Positions 38,900 through 46,600 of a stretch of 56,912 nucleotides of DNA are shown here, one piece after another (position 1 is the first letter of the stretch; each line of letters opens with the position of its first letter). The notes beneath the pieces are model-generated. The model ran no database searches. It had not been told where the DNA came from and saw nothing but the letters and a program-made list of their open reading frames with translations. A program made the position numbers and the translations under genes. Origin of the DNA: a virus; IMG/VR virus record IMGVR_UViG_3300044612_003613, positions 1-56,912 of that record, one strand, 5' to 3'.

Positions 38900-39798
38900 G
38901 CGGGCACATAGCCGGCCGTTGCTGTGGTTGGAATCGGTGCTTCCGCTTGCCCAGGCCCCGCCCCTACGGCAGCAGGTTTGGAAGTTGGGATGCGCTTTAT
39001 GTTCGCTTCAGGCAATGGCGGTGGTTTTTCTCCCAGTCTGGTGGAGGAGCCCGAACTCGCACCCACAGTTCGTATTGATCGGCCGCGGCCATTTGCCTGG
39101 CCCTCTGGCTGGCGCAGATTGCCATCATCATCGGTGTCGCTTGGCATGATGCCTAAGACCGAAAGGAGTCCTAGTCGCCTTGCCGAAGTGTTAGCCACTG
39201 ACCACACTTGCATAGGACTAAGTAATTTATTTTCCCTCGTCAAAAGTGGCACGTCTGAGTAAATAAAGCCACCGCCCTTATGTAACAAATAAGTTCTAAT
39301 GACACTATAATCGGAAAGAACAACTTCTCGATGAAAATGCGCTAGCCCAAATTCTCCTGCTGTCCGTGCCAGCGAGGAAATTTCTCCTGGTGTCGCATAA
39401 GAATAATTTACATCTTTCCCCCCTCCTCCTCCTTCATTGTGCTCTTTGGTTTTGAAACTGGCCCGGGCTGATTTCTCAACCTCAGGGGCGCCGTGCTGCC
39501 ACTGCGCCAAGGCCTCAAACAGCTGGATTAGCTGCTCAACTGAAGGCCTGTAACCCATCACCACGTCAACAGCCGCGGCCTGCTGTTGAGTTTGTAATGC
39601 TGCCTGATGAGAAGCGAGGTCAGCAGCAATCAGGTCTTGTTTTTCTTGTAGTCCTTTGAACCCTTCCTGGGCAGATAAGGCCCAGTCGCCTAATTTTGCG
39701 AGCCTTTTTTCAAGAACTTGTAAGCGAAGGTTTTCCGGTTGATGAGCCGGTTTTTCATCCGTGAGCGTGGGCTCGGTGCCCTGTTGGGGAACATCCAC
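38896..39798 (-). CDS. ERF-family single-strand annealing protein
   Basis: 300 residues. The N-terminus (about 25-75) is coiled-coil-like. The ERF core (about 95-220) has 'ARASFKTKEHN', 'YSYATPGEISSLARTAGEFG', 'VIRTYLLHKGGGFI', 'SVANTSARRLGLLSVLGI' and the D-D-D-G signature near 222. The C-terminal tail is Gly/Pro/Ser-rich. ERF proteins anneal complementary strands in phage recombination. It is the first gene of the leftward 39.8-34.6 kb run, 40 bases downstream of operator copy 4. Confidence 0.85.
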   Translation of the reverse strand: MDVPQQGTEPTLTDEKPAHQPENLRLQVLEKRLAKLGDWALSAQEGFKGLQEKQDLIAADLASHQAALQTQQQAAAVDVVMGYRPSVEQLIQLFEALAQWQHGAPEVEKSARASFKTKEHNEGGGGGKDVNYSYATPGEISSLARTAGEFGLAHFHREVVLSDYSVIRTYLLHKGGGFIYSDVPLLTRENKLLSPMQVWSVANTSARRLGLLSVLGIMPSDTDDDGNLRQPEGQANGRGRSIRTVGASSGSSTRLGEKPPPLPEANIKRIPTSKPAAVGAGPGQAEAPIPTTATAGYVPA

Positions 39799-39837
39799 AA
39801 ATCAGTATGGTGGGCTGGACAGCCAAAGGATAGCACC

Positions 39838-39855
39838 CATCCAAGATCCTGTATG
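39838..39855. promoter_or_regulatory. Operator palindrome copy 4
   Basis: CATCCAAGATCCTGTATG is identical to copy 1, and both are flanked by a c on each side. It lies between the ERF gene start (39798, minus) and the rightward gene starting at 39859. Confidence 0.75.
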
Positions 39856-39858
39856 CCG

Positions 39859-40113
39859 ATGCCCATTGCTTTGCCCGTGACGGTTCCAGCGCTGATTTTT
39901 GCGGTTACAGGTTCGGATCTGACATGTGAGACCAGCTCGGCAGAAGCTGCCGACAAGGTTTGGCGGGCTCGCTCGCAATGGTTGTTGCTCTGGCCTGTGG
40001 ACCGGCTGGTGTTGCGCTGGCGGTGCCCGGAGAGCAATGAGCAGGTGGAGCTGGCGTACGAACGTGGGAGCAGTGGGACCGCCGCGGCCCCGTCAGCCCT
40101 GCCCCTGGGTTGA
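39859..40113 (+). CDS. Hypothetical 84-residue protein divergent from ERF
   Basis: ATG at 39859 (another ATG at 39853 lies within the operator). The N-terminus is hydrophobic (ALPVTVPALIFAVTG); the rest contains 'WRARSQWLLLWPVDRLVLRW' and an acidic end. The 3' end overlaps the convergent gene by 21 bases. It might be a membrane-associated early protein. Coding support is moderate. Confidence 0.4.
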   Translation: MPIALPVTVPALIFAVTGSDLTCETSSAEAADKVWRARSQWLLLWPVDRLVLRWRCPESNEQVELAYERGSSGTAAAPSALPLG

Positions 40114-41010
40114 TGCCTGGGATCCCTCAATTGCGGGTGCAGCGGTTGCTGAGGCATCGCTGAGCTGCGGCCGATTGCGGCTGGCCAGGCGGACCAGGGC
40201 GATGGCTACGGCGGCCTCCTCGTCGCGCACCTGATCCGCTGACCAGGCACCAAGGCCAAGGGCGACCTCGCGAATGCGGGCCAGTCGCTCAGGGTTTGAT
40301 GTGGGGTAACAGGAGAGGAACTGGCTCCAGTCGTCGATCAGATCAAGTTTGCAGGCCTGAATGCCTTCACGAATTTTCTTGGCTACGGCTGCGCTAATGG
40401 ATCGAGCTTCCTGATCGTTCACCACCGGTTCAACGATTTCCGGGGACAAGTTGCCTAGATAAACGCTGAAAAATTCTTCGGCGCCGTAGAGGCCCTGTTC
40501 GTCGGTGATCGTTACAGCGCTGTTGATATGCCGAGCTAGCACCTCTGATTTGGGTGCTGGCAGTTTGCCGGTCTGGACGGCCTCAATGTATTTGTTGAGC
40601 AGCCCGTAGCTGTCAAAAATCACCGGCGATACCTGCTTGAGCAGTTGGCGTTGCAGGTTGTTGATCTGGGAGGCAAAAATCCTGCGCACGGTGGCGACCC
40701 GTTCCCAGTCTTCTGATTCCTGATTCAGTTTGGGGATGGTGGTGTTGCTGCCAATGCCATCCCTCTTGGCGCGCCAGACGTGGCCATTGGCAACGGCGAG
40801 GTCATCCTTGTCATAAGGGCCCTGCCCCATGCCGGGGATGCCGTTCGCCTCCAGGGCGACAACGGCGGCTTCGGCCAGGTCGGCCATGGTGGCATAGCTC
40901 CAGCCCGAGCGCGCCATCCAACTGCGAGTCAACGCGGCGAAGGTCTCTTGCCCGCGCGCAAAGCGCTGCAGTTCTGGCGGGATGGCTTTGGGCAATGACC
41001 GTGTCCGCAT
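40093..41010 (-). CDS. Hypothetical 305-residue protein next to the replication gene
   Basis: ATG at 41010 (MRTRSLPKAIPPELQRF...); an upstream ATG at 41073 is possible. The protein is predominantly helical, with 'SQINNLQRQLLKQVSPVIFD' and 'SISAAVAKKIREGIQACKLD'. The C-terminal region is Ala/Ser-rich. It shows no catalytic motif. It is divergent from the replication initiator (start 41243), with a hairpin in between. Its role is unknown; a regulatory or replication-accessory function is conceivable. Confidence 0.5.
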   Translation of the reverse strand: MRTRSLPKAIPPELQRFARGQETFAALTRSWMARSGWSYATMADLAEAAVVALEANGIPGMGQGPYDKDDLAVANGHVWRAKRDGIGSNTTIPKLNQESEDWERVATVRRIFASQINNLQRQLLKQVSPVIFDSYGLLNKYIEAVQTGKLPAPKSEVLARHINSAVTITDEQGLYGAEEFFSVYLGNLSPEIVEPVVNDQEARSISAAVAKKIREGIQACKLDLIDDWSQFLSCYPTSNPERLARIREVALGLGAWSADQVRDEEAAVAIALVRLASRNRPQLSDASATAAPAIEGSQASTQGQG

Positions 41011-41114
41011 GGAGAAGGGTGGCTCTTGCATTCTGCCCGATTCCCGCCCATCAGTTGTTCGGGACGCCAGCAAGCCCCTATCCTGTTTCGTGGATGGCCT
41101 ATGTCTGCATCCAC

Positions 41115-41146
41115 AAAGAAACCCCGGGGCCGAACCGGGGTTCTTT
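41115..41146. promoter_or_regulatory. Strong hairpin upstream of the replication gene
   Basis: AAAGAaACCCCGG-(7 nt)-CCGGGGTTCTTT forms a 12-bp stem with one bulge, with an A-rich left and T-rich right arm. It therefore looks like a bidirectional terminator or attenuator. It is placed in the divergent region 97 bases before the rep start and could attenuate rep transcription or isolate the two promoters. Confidence 0.5.
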
Positions 41147-41242
41147 GCAGAACGTGTGCTTACAGCCGCTCCCCAGCGATCCGTAAGGCGTCGAGCCCAG
41201 TCAGGCCAGGCCCTCTTCCATCACATTCAACATCTGAATTCT

Positions 41243-42400
41243 ATGCCATCACAGCCAGATCAGTCAACCCTTAAGCGTACTGATTTTGTCATTGTCCCTA
41301 AGCAGTTGCTGCGGAGTTGTAAAGACAGAAAAGGCACTTTGTTTGTTTACGCCTGGCTATGGGACTATGCGGGGACCAGAGACAATGCCTTCCCAGCGGT
41401 AGAAACTCAGGCTTTCGAGTGCCGCATGAAGGAAGAGGCGGTCCGGGAAGCGCGCCGGTGGCTTGAAGCGGAGGGCTGGATCGCCCGAGAGGATCGCCCG
41501 GGCTTCACCACCAATTTTCATGTGCGGACAGAGCCGGCTGCAACAGGCAGAACCTTAATGAACACTGGGGATACCCCGAAAAGGGGATCCCCCAAAAGGG
41601 GGACTCCCCCAAAAGGGGGATCCCCCAAAAGGGGGAGTACACCCCTCCCCCTTTCGGGGGAGTACACCCCTCCCCCGAAAGGGGGAGACGAACAAGAAGT
41701 ACTTAACAAGAAGAAAGAAGAACAGCCTTTAGAACCCCCTGTATCCCCCACTGCGCTGCGCGCACCGGGGGACGAACCCGCCAGCGTGGTCGAGGTGACG
41801 GAGGTGATCAGCCTTGATCCGGTTGAACCGACCCAGCCGGATGCTCCCGGTGACCCGGCACCAGTGGCCGCGGCCACCAGTCCAAACACCGCCGAACCCG
41901 TTGACGCAGCTGCAGCGGCAAGCAAACCCAAAGCCCAACCGAAGGCCGCGGCCACCGCCAAAAGCCGTTCGGCGCAGGCCTGCCCCTTGCCGGGCGATGC
42001 CCCGGAGTTGGAGCCCGATCTGCTGGATCTGCTGGCGACCTGGTGGCAGCGCCGCTGCCGCGTCCATCCCCGGGCCGATCGGCTGCAGTTGGGAACCCGG
42101 ACCTTGAACGCGATTCGCCTGGCGGTTGAGCACGGCGTGCTGGATGGCTACCTCGAACAGGCAGCCGAAGCCGGCTGGCAGTCCCTGGGCCACGAGGGAC
42201 ACCGCCGGGTGATTGCAGGCTTGGCGGAGGCAGCGACAACAAGCGATTTTCCGCTTGCCCTCGCTCATACAGAATTCAGGATGCTACGATCTGGCAAACC
42301 GAATTTTGACCCTTCCGACCTGCGCCAGCAGAAGCGGGATGCGATGAATCGGGCGATCAACCACGAGGTACGGAGGGCCCATGACGATCAGTTCCGATGA
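41243..42400 (+). CDS. Replication initiator-like protein (winged-helix N-terminus, internal origin repeats)
   Basis: 385 residues from ATG 41243. The N-terminal roughly 100 residues are a winged-helix DNA-binding domain: 'FVIVPKQLLRSCKDRKGTLFV', 'NAFPAVETQAFECRMKEEAV', 'ARRWLEAEGWI'. Residues about 111-148 are a low-complexity region of P-K-R-G and P-P-K-G-G units encoded by a hairpin array (41574-41685). An Ala/Pro linker and a C-terminal helical domain (about 255-385) follow. The layout parallels lambda O-type proteins, whose gene contains the origin. Confidence 0.75.
   Translation: MPSQPDQSTLKRTDFVIVPKQLLRSCKDRKGTLFVYAWLWDYAGTRDNAFPAVETQAFECRMKEEAVREARRWLEAEGWIAREDRPGFTTNFHVRTEPAATGRTLMNTGDTPKRGSPKRGTPPKGGSPKRGSTPLPLSGEYTPPPKGGDEQEVLNKKKEEQPLEPPVSPTALRAPGDEPASVVEVTEVISLDPVEPTQPDAPGDPAPVAAATSPNTAEPVDAAAAASKPKAQPKAAATAKSRSAQACPLPGDAPELEPDLLDLLATWWQRRCRVHPRADRLQLGTRTLNAIRLAVEHGVLDGYLEQAAEAGWQSLGHEGHRRVIAGLAEAATTSDFPLALAHTEFRMLRSGKPNFDPSDLRQQKRDAMNRAINHEVRRAHDDQFR
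41574..41685. repeat. Six-unit GC-rich hairpin array, candidate replication origin
   Basis: Inverted repeats CCCC(C)-[AAAA/GAAAA/TTTC/GAAA]-(G)GGGG occur at 41574-41586, 41589-41602, 41606-41619, 41622-41635, 41647-41660 and 41672-41685. Starts are spaced 15-17 bases for the first four and 25 bases for the last two. The array lies inside the replication gene, as lambda iterons lie in O. Confidence 0.6.
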
Positions 42401-42887
42401 CCTGTTTGACGTGCTGGAGAGCCTTTCGTTCCTCCAGCGCTTTGCCAAGAAGCTCACTGGCGATGATCACACGTTTGCATTTTTGACCTTTCCGCAGCAG
42501 GCGCGGCAAGAGCTGAACAAGGCTCATTTGATTTTTGCGGCACAACAGCTGTTGCTGGATCCTGAGCCCGTGCCAGACATGGCTTTGCACATGGCCTTGC
42601 TTCGGTATCTCTATCCCTGCCAGGGGATTTCCCCGTGTGTGGGTCGCGGGCTGCGGAGTGATCTGCCCCAGCGGCTGGCCGCTGCGGGGACTTTCACCCC
42701 TCTGCAGCCGGTGCCTGCGGAGCACCGGGCTTTTGCCCTGCCTCCTGCCCAGGCGATCCAGCCGCCACCGAAGACCAGGGCCGAGCGCATCGAGTCCCTG
42801 TTGGCCCTGGCCGCGGCTACTGGCGTGGTCAATCCGCTTGAGCCTGCAATGGCCGCGGCCCCCGAACCCCAGCTGGCTGAGGCGTGA
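42381..42887 (+). CDS. Hypothetical replication-region protein
   Basis: 168 residues, starting 20 bases inside the end of the initiator gene. The N-terminus is helical (SSDDLFDVLESLSFLQRFAK); the middle contains a 'YPCQGISPCVGRG' segment; the C-terminus is Pro/Ala-rich. In lambda-like modules this position is that of a helicase loader, but there is no AAA+ motif, so that role is not supported by the sequence. Function unknown. Confidence 0.5.
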   Translation: MTISSDDLFDVLESLSFLQRFAKKLTGDDHTFAFLTFPQQARQELNKAHLIFAAQQLLLDPEPVPDMALHMALLRYLYPCQGISPCVGRGLRSDLPQRLAAAGTFTPLQPVPAEHRAFALPPAQAIQPPPKTRAERIESLLALAAATGVVNPLEPAMAAAPEPQLAEA

Positions 42888-43282
42888 TGGAATCACCCAC
42901 GACCATGGATGATCTGGTCGCTTCAGTGGCCACAGTTGACATCTCCGCAGTCTCCGTTGGCGAAGGAGTGGTTACGCGCTCTCGGCTTGAGAGGGGCGTT
43001 ACGAACTGGGGCCAGCGAGCGGCTATGGGTGTTTTGGATGGTTACTGGACCCTGGAGCAGCTTGATCTATGCCATCAACCCGGCACCGGAGCCCAATGCT
43101 CGCGTTGTGCAGCCAATGCCTGGCGATCGCGCCAAGGGCTGCCCCCAATCGAGCATTGCAATTCCGCCCGCGAGTGGATTGCAGCGCACCCCGAGCAATG
43201 GGAAGCGCTGCTTCGAGCAAAGCTCCGCGATGAGATTGCGACACCCGATCTCCCCCCGGCAGTCGGTGAAGGTTTTGGTTAG
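42884..43282 (+). CDS. Hypothetical protein with Cys motif
   Basis: Up to 132 residues from ATG 42884 in an ATGA overlap; ATG 42905 is another choice. The central segment 'LCHQPGTGAQCSRCAANAW' has three Cys and one His (C-x-H-x8-C-x2-C) and may bind zinc. The C-terminal half is helical (SAREWIAAHPEQWEALLRAK). It is part of the 41.2-45.1 kb plus operon. No family recognised. Confidence 0.5.
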   Translation: MMESPTTMDDLVASVATVDISAVSVGEGVVTRSRLERGVTNWGQRAAMGVLDGYWTLEQLDLCHQPGTGAQCSRCAANAWRSRQGLPPIEHCNSAREWIAAHPEQWEALLRAKLRDEIATPDLPPAVGEGFG

Positions 43283-43346
43283 CTCCGCTTCCATCATCCA
43301 CGCCTGACAACCCGCAACTTTTTTCCCACATTCGACTTTTCCCATT

Positions 43347-44252
43347 ATGGCCAGCTCTGATCAAATTGTTCGTGCTGCTTCTCCAAGCAATGGTAATAGG
43401 ACTGAAGCCGATGCAGTCGCTGAAATTGCCCAATTAGCTTGCAGGCCGCTTGAGGTTGAGCCTGGAAAGATTTACTGGGCCCATACCGGCAACGGCTCTA
43501 TGGATGTCCTTGATCTGACGGGAGATCGCAGCCGTTTTGATATCGGTTTGCCACCATTAAGGCCGTCAGGCACTTTCAGATTTCATCAATTAGATGGATT
43601 TATTGATTATATCTGTAGTCACATCCATCCTGGCCCACGGGCTGAACTATGGGCTGATTGCAACAAGCACACAATCACGGCCATATTGGATGGCCATTGC
43701 CGCAACATCCCTTTGGATGTTAAAGAGCAAGAACCTGGCTGGGGCGCTCATCGAGCGATTTTAGAATTCCAGATCACTGCAGCGTGGTCCGAATGGTTTG
43801 AATTCTGCAAGAAAAACCATCCTCAAGATGAATTCGCCGATTTCTTGGAAGACCACCTGTCTGACATTGTGAAACCAGACGCGGCAGACTTGTTGGAGAT
43901 TGCCTCCAGTCTTTCTGTTGCTTCTGGAGTAAAATTCCAGCAGGCATTAAGGCTGGCTTCCGGTGAAGTAAGTTTTCAATATACCGAAGAGCACAACGCC
44001 AGTGCCGGCAGGCAGAACCAGCTGAAAATTCCCAAAAGCATCACCTTGGCCTTGGCGCCTTTCGAAGGATCGGATCCCTTCAAAGTCCCAGCACGATTTA
44101 GGTATTCATTGCGCGACCAAAGATTAACCCTGCGGCTGCTGCTGGATAGGCCGGATGAAATCTTGCGATCCTCAATTAACGATGCCATCAAGGTGATTGA
44201 AAAACAAACCGACCTAGTTGTCTACCACGGCATTCCGGCTGGTCCGCTGTGA
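43347..44252 (+). CDS. YfdQ-like (DUF2303) protein
   Basis: 301 residues. The pattern fits the DUF2303/YfdQ family: an N-terminal alpha/beta part with 'FIDYICSHIHPGPRAELWAD' and 'AILDGHCRNIPLDVKEQEPG', 'WGAHRAILEFQITAAWSEW', then 'DEFADFLEDHLSDI' and a beta-rich C-terminal domain. The family is common in prophage replication/recombination operons, with no settled biochemical role. It ends in a GTGA overlap with the micro-membrane gene. Confidence 0.75.
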   Translation: MASSDQIVRAASPSNGNRTEADAVAEIAQLACRPLEVEPGKIYWAHTGNGSMDVLDLTGDRSRFDIGLPPLRPSGTFRFHQLDGFIDYICSHIHPGPRAELWADCNKHTITAILDGHCRNIPLDVKEQEPGWGAHRAILEFQITAAWSEWFEFCKKNHPQDEFADFLEDHLSDIVKPDAADLLEIASSLSVASGVKFQQALRLASGEVSFQYTEEHNASAGRQNQLKIPKSITLALAPFEGSDPFKVPARFRYSLRDQRLTLRLLLDRPDEILRSSINDAIKVIEKQTDLVVYHGIPAGPL

Positions 44253-44341
44253 CAGATCAAGGCCTCATTTGCATTGCTCTTTTTGCCATTTTGCTTCAGT
44301 ACATCAGCTTTTTCTTCCTCTTTCATAAAAGCTCAAAATGA
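44249..44341 (+). CDS. 30-residue single-pass membrane micro-protein
   Basis: GTG start at 44249 in the previous stop (GTGA), TGA at 44339-44341 overlapping the next ATG (ATGA). The peptide is almost entirely hydrophobic (GLICIALFAILLQYISFFFL) with a basic end (HKSSK). Coupling on both sides strongly suggests translation. Its role is unknown; size and topology would fit a small membrane effector or a holin-like helper. Confidence 0.5.
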   Translation: MTDQGLICIALFAILLQYISFFFLFHKSSK

Positions 44342-44760
44342 CTTACGAACCCCCAGGTTTACCAGCCACCGATGACGCCGCGGCCAACGGCGAGACCGCA
44401 AACTTGCAAGCCTTTTCGGCCTGGCTGTTTCTCCAGCGCCAGGGCGCCTTGCACGGCGAGCTCACCGTGGCCCTGGCCGAGCTCACCCAGGCGGTGATGG
44501 CCACCGACAAGGCCGGCAGCCTCACCCTCACCATCAAGGTCAAAAAGGCTGGCCGCGGCATTCAGATGCTTGTCGAAGACAAGGTGGTTCTTCGCAAGCC
44601 GACGGCTGAAGTGGATCCATCGTTCTTCTTCTTCGATGAAGAATCGGGGTCACTGAGCCGCAACGATCCTTTCCAGCCTGATCTGCCGTTGCAGTCCCTG
44701 CCGGCGCGGCGCACGATCCACGAGTTGAAAGAGGCCAGTGGCGTCCAGCTCACCAACTGA
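44338..44760 (+). CDS. Hypothetical 140-residue protein
   Basis: Starts in an ATGA overlap. It has a helix (SAWLFLQRQGALHGELTVAL), a beta strand pair (SLTLTIKVKKAGRGIQMLVE) and a C-terminal part 'FFFFDEESGSLSRNDPFQPD'. Similar F-F-D-E-E-x-G-x-L-S-R-x-D-P-F proteins occur in prophage operons beside YfdQ-like genes. There is no known enzymatic function. Confidence 0.55.
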   Translation: MTYEPPGLPATDDAAANGETANLQAFSAWLFLQRQGALHGELTVALAELTQAVMATDKAGSLTLTIKVKKAGRGIQMLVEDKVVLRKPTAEVDPSFFFFDEESGSLSRNDPFQPDLPLQSLPARRTIHELKEASGVQLTN

Positions 44761-44764
44761 AGCC

Positions 44765-45064
44765 ATGGGCGATGCTGCAGCCGAGGCGATTAACAGGCGC
44801 CTCGACGAGATTGCAGCGCAGCTGGACAGGCTTTTGGCCAGTTTCCAGCTGCATGCCAGGCCGACCAGCCCCAAAAGCCTTTGGCTGCCACTGCCCGCGG
44901 CCGCCGGGGTTTTGCAGTTCTCCAGTGCCAAAGCGCTGCGTGGGGCCATTGACCGGGGAACCATCCCTCCCAAGTTCGTCAGGGATACCAATGAGGACAG
45001 CACCAAGCGGCGGCGGCTGCTGGTGGATGTGGAGGGCTATGCCTCACATCTGCGCCACAAGTGA
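44765..45064 (+). CDS. Excisionase-like DNA-binding protein (candidate recombination directionality factor)
   Basis: About 99 residues from ATG 44765 (ATG 44738 is an alternative). A coiled-coil-like N-terminus (INRRLDEIAAQLDRLLASF) is followed by a winged-helix of the MerR/excisionase kind: 'WLPLPAAAGVLQFSSAKALR', 'GAIDRGTIPPKFVRD', 'RRRLLVDVEGYASHLR'. It is convergent with, and overlaps by 21 bases, the integrase gene. Gene position and fold favour an Xis role, not shown directly. Confidence 0.6.
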   Translation: MGDAAAEAINRRLDEIAAQLDRLLASFQLHARPTSPKSLWLPLPAAAGVLQFSSAKALRGAIDRGTIPPKFVRDTNEDSTKRRRLLVDVEGYASHLRHK

Positions 45065-46150
45065 TGCCATTGAGTCATTGTCGAAATAACGCTGGTACAG
45101 CGTGGTGTGGACCATCAAGGAATGGCCCAGGCTCTTGGCTGCCAGCGATGGGCTGATCTGCGGGTTGGAGATGGCCCGCACGGCCCAGGCATGGCGAAGG
45201 TCGTACGGCTGAAACGGCACTTGGAACCGGCGAAAGGCCACCGCCAGCTGCGCCCCCACGGTTCGGCTGTCCCTTTCGAAATTGATTGCCGGCAGCCGTT
45301 GCTCATCGAGGTTCCATCGCTCGATCCAGGCCTTCGGCAGCGGCAGGCTCTTTCGAGCACCAGTTTTTCCCGCCCTGATCACCGCCAGACCATTGCGTTC
45401 GACAGAGGCCATCAGCAGGGCCTCGTGGGGGCGGGTGCCATAGGTGGCGCAGATGCCGGCGACCCACTGCCAATTGGCGGGCATTGCATCGATCGCATCG
45501 ATGATCACCTGGTCATCGGGCAAGCTGCGAGGCCGCGCCTTCGAGGGGCTGTAGCCCTTCCCGAGATCCCGCAGCTCTTGCACAGCCTCCATGCCCATTG
45601 CCAGGGCCTGCGCCACAGCCGTCGCTGCCAATGCCGCCTTGCGCCTTGCGCACCCACCAACAGGCTTGCTTGCCACCAGGGCTCGCAGAATGTTGAGCGT
45701 CACATCCTGCTGCTGCAGCAGTGGCCGCAGCGGCCCCCCGTAGGCAGTCGCCCAGCTCACCGCCGATTTCGGGCCACGCTGGCGCCGCTCATGCCACCAG
45801 ATCTCGGTTCGCCGAATCGCTTCATGCCCGCTGATGCTTTCCCGGGCAGCACAGTTGCTTGATCCGGCACCAGCCTGGGCCCAGCGGTCAAAAGGGAACG
45901 GCTGAAGGCCGCGGCGATGCAGCTCGATGTCCTGGCCCAGCTGCTCAGCCAGCTCCCGGGCTTGGTCAATCCCAGCGGGATAGGGAAAGGCGGTAACGAT
46001 CCGGCGTTGCTTCCAGGTGCCATCTGCCATTGGCAGGGTGGCCCGCAACCGCAGCCGGCCGCCTGACGGGGAAACCTCAATCGACACGCTGGCCCCAAGT
46101 GCACGGAGAGCCCGGTTGACGCGGGCGAGATACGGGTCCTTGGGTGGCAT
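45044..46150 (-). CDS. int: Tyrosine-family integrase
   Basis: 368 residues. The C-terminal catalytic domain carries R in YGTRPHEAL (about R240), the basic 'GKTGARKSLPLP' loop, H-x-x-R in 'YDLRHAWAVR' (R near 318), 'SLGHSLMVHTTLYQRYF' with the nucleophile Tyr near 352, and a short end. The N-terminal half has an arm-type/core-binding domain. Its start lies 130 bases from the tRNA-derived attachment core at 46280-46325, as expected for site-specific integration into a tRNA gene. Confidence 0.9.
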   Translation of the reverse strand: MPPKDPYLARVNRALRALGASVSIEVSPSGGRLRLRATLPMADGTWKQRRIVTAFPYPAGIDQARELAEQLGQDIELHRRGLQPFPFDRWAQAGAGSSNCAARESISGHEAIRRTEIWWHERRQRGPKSAVSWATAYGGPLRPLLQQQDVTLNILRALVASKPVGGCARRKAALAATAVAQALAMGMEAVQELRDLGKGYSPSKARPRSLPDDQVIIDAIDAMPANWQWVAGICATYGTRPHEALLMASVERNGLAVIRAGKTGARKSLPLPKAWIERWNLDEQRLPAINFERDSRTVGAQLAVAFRRFQVPFQPYDLRHAWAVRAISNPQISPSLAAKSLGHSLMVHTTLYQRYFDNDSMASLVAQM

Positions 46151-46279
46151 CGGCCGTGCCTAAAAGCGTGCCTACTTTGGCCCCTTATGGGCCTTTTCAG
46201 GCCTTTTTGTGCCTTCTGAAGGCCCGGCTGAATGGCCACAGCTGGATGAGATCCCCTGTCCTGACTATGGTTTTTGGGA

Positions 46280-46325
46280 TGGGGGTCCCGAGGATCGAAC
46301 TCGGCTAAGGCGAATTATGAGTTTG
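46280..46325 (-). other. attP: attP core carrying the 3' half of a CAU tRNA gene
   Basis: Read on the minus strand: anticodon loop CTCATAA, anticodon-stem 3' strand TTCGC, variable loop CTTAG, T-arm CCGAG-TTCGATC-CTCGG, acceptor strand GACCCCC and discriminator A. The 5' half does not pair and is not tRNA-like, so this is not a complete tRNA gene. It is what a phage integrating into the 3' end of a tRNA-Met/Ile(CAU) gene would carry. The 46151-46600 stretch has no other gene that I can see. Confidence 0.75.
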
Positions 46326-46600
46326 AGCAACAGCTAGGCCTGGCAACGGGTTTGGCCTGGCCGGTGCCTAGTTCGTGACTTGCTCGGTCCGCTTGAGCCT
46401 CAACCTCAATCAGATGGCCCATCGGGGTCTTGGTTTTCTAAATGAATGGGCTGCCGTTGCGTCCCTGGCAGGAAGATTCCCGGCTCAGTTGGGTCGGAGT
46501 CGGTAAAATGCTGTAGACCTGGCCGCCGTTAAAACCGGCGTCACCACCAGTAACGCCGCTAGGTCCGCCTTGATCCAGCCGCTAAACACAAGAGATTAAA

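Noticed and set aside
42381-42887. Helicase loader assignment by position
   Set aside because: No Walker motifs or other loader features could be seen, so it is kept as hypothetical.
43121-43129. HIP1 (GCGATCGC) repeats as an organised feature
   Set aside because: Only scattered single copies were noticed (for example here and near 19019), with no array.
46280-46353. Complete functional tRNA gene
   Set aside because: Only the 3' half fits a tRNA. The region that should form the D-arm and the 5' anticodon and acceptor strands does not pair.
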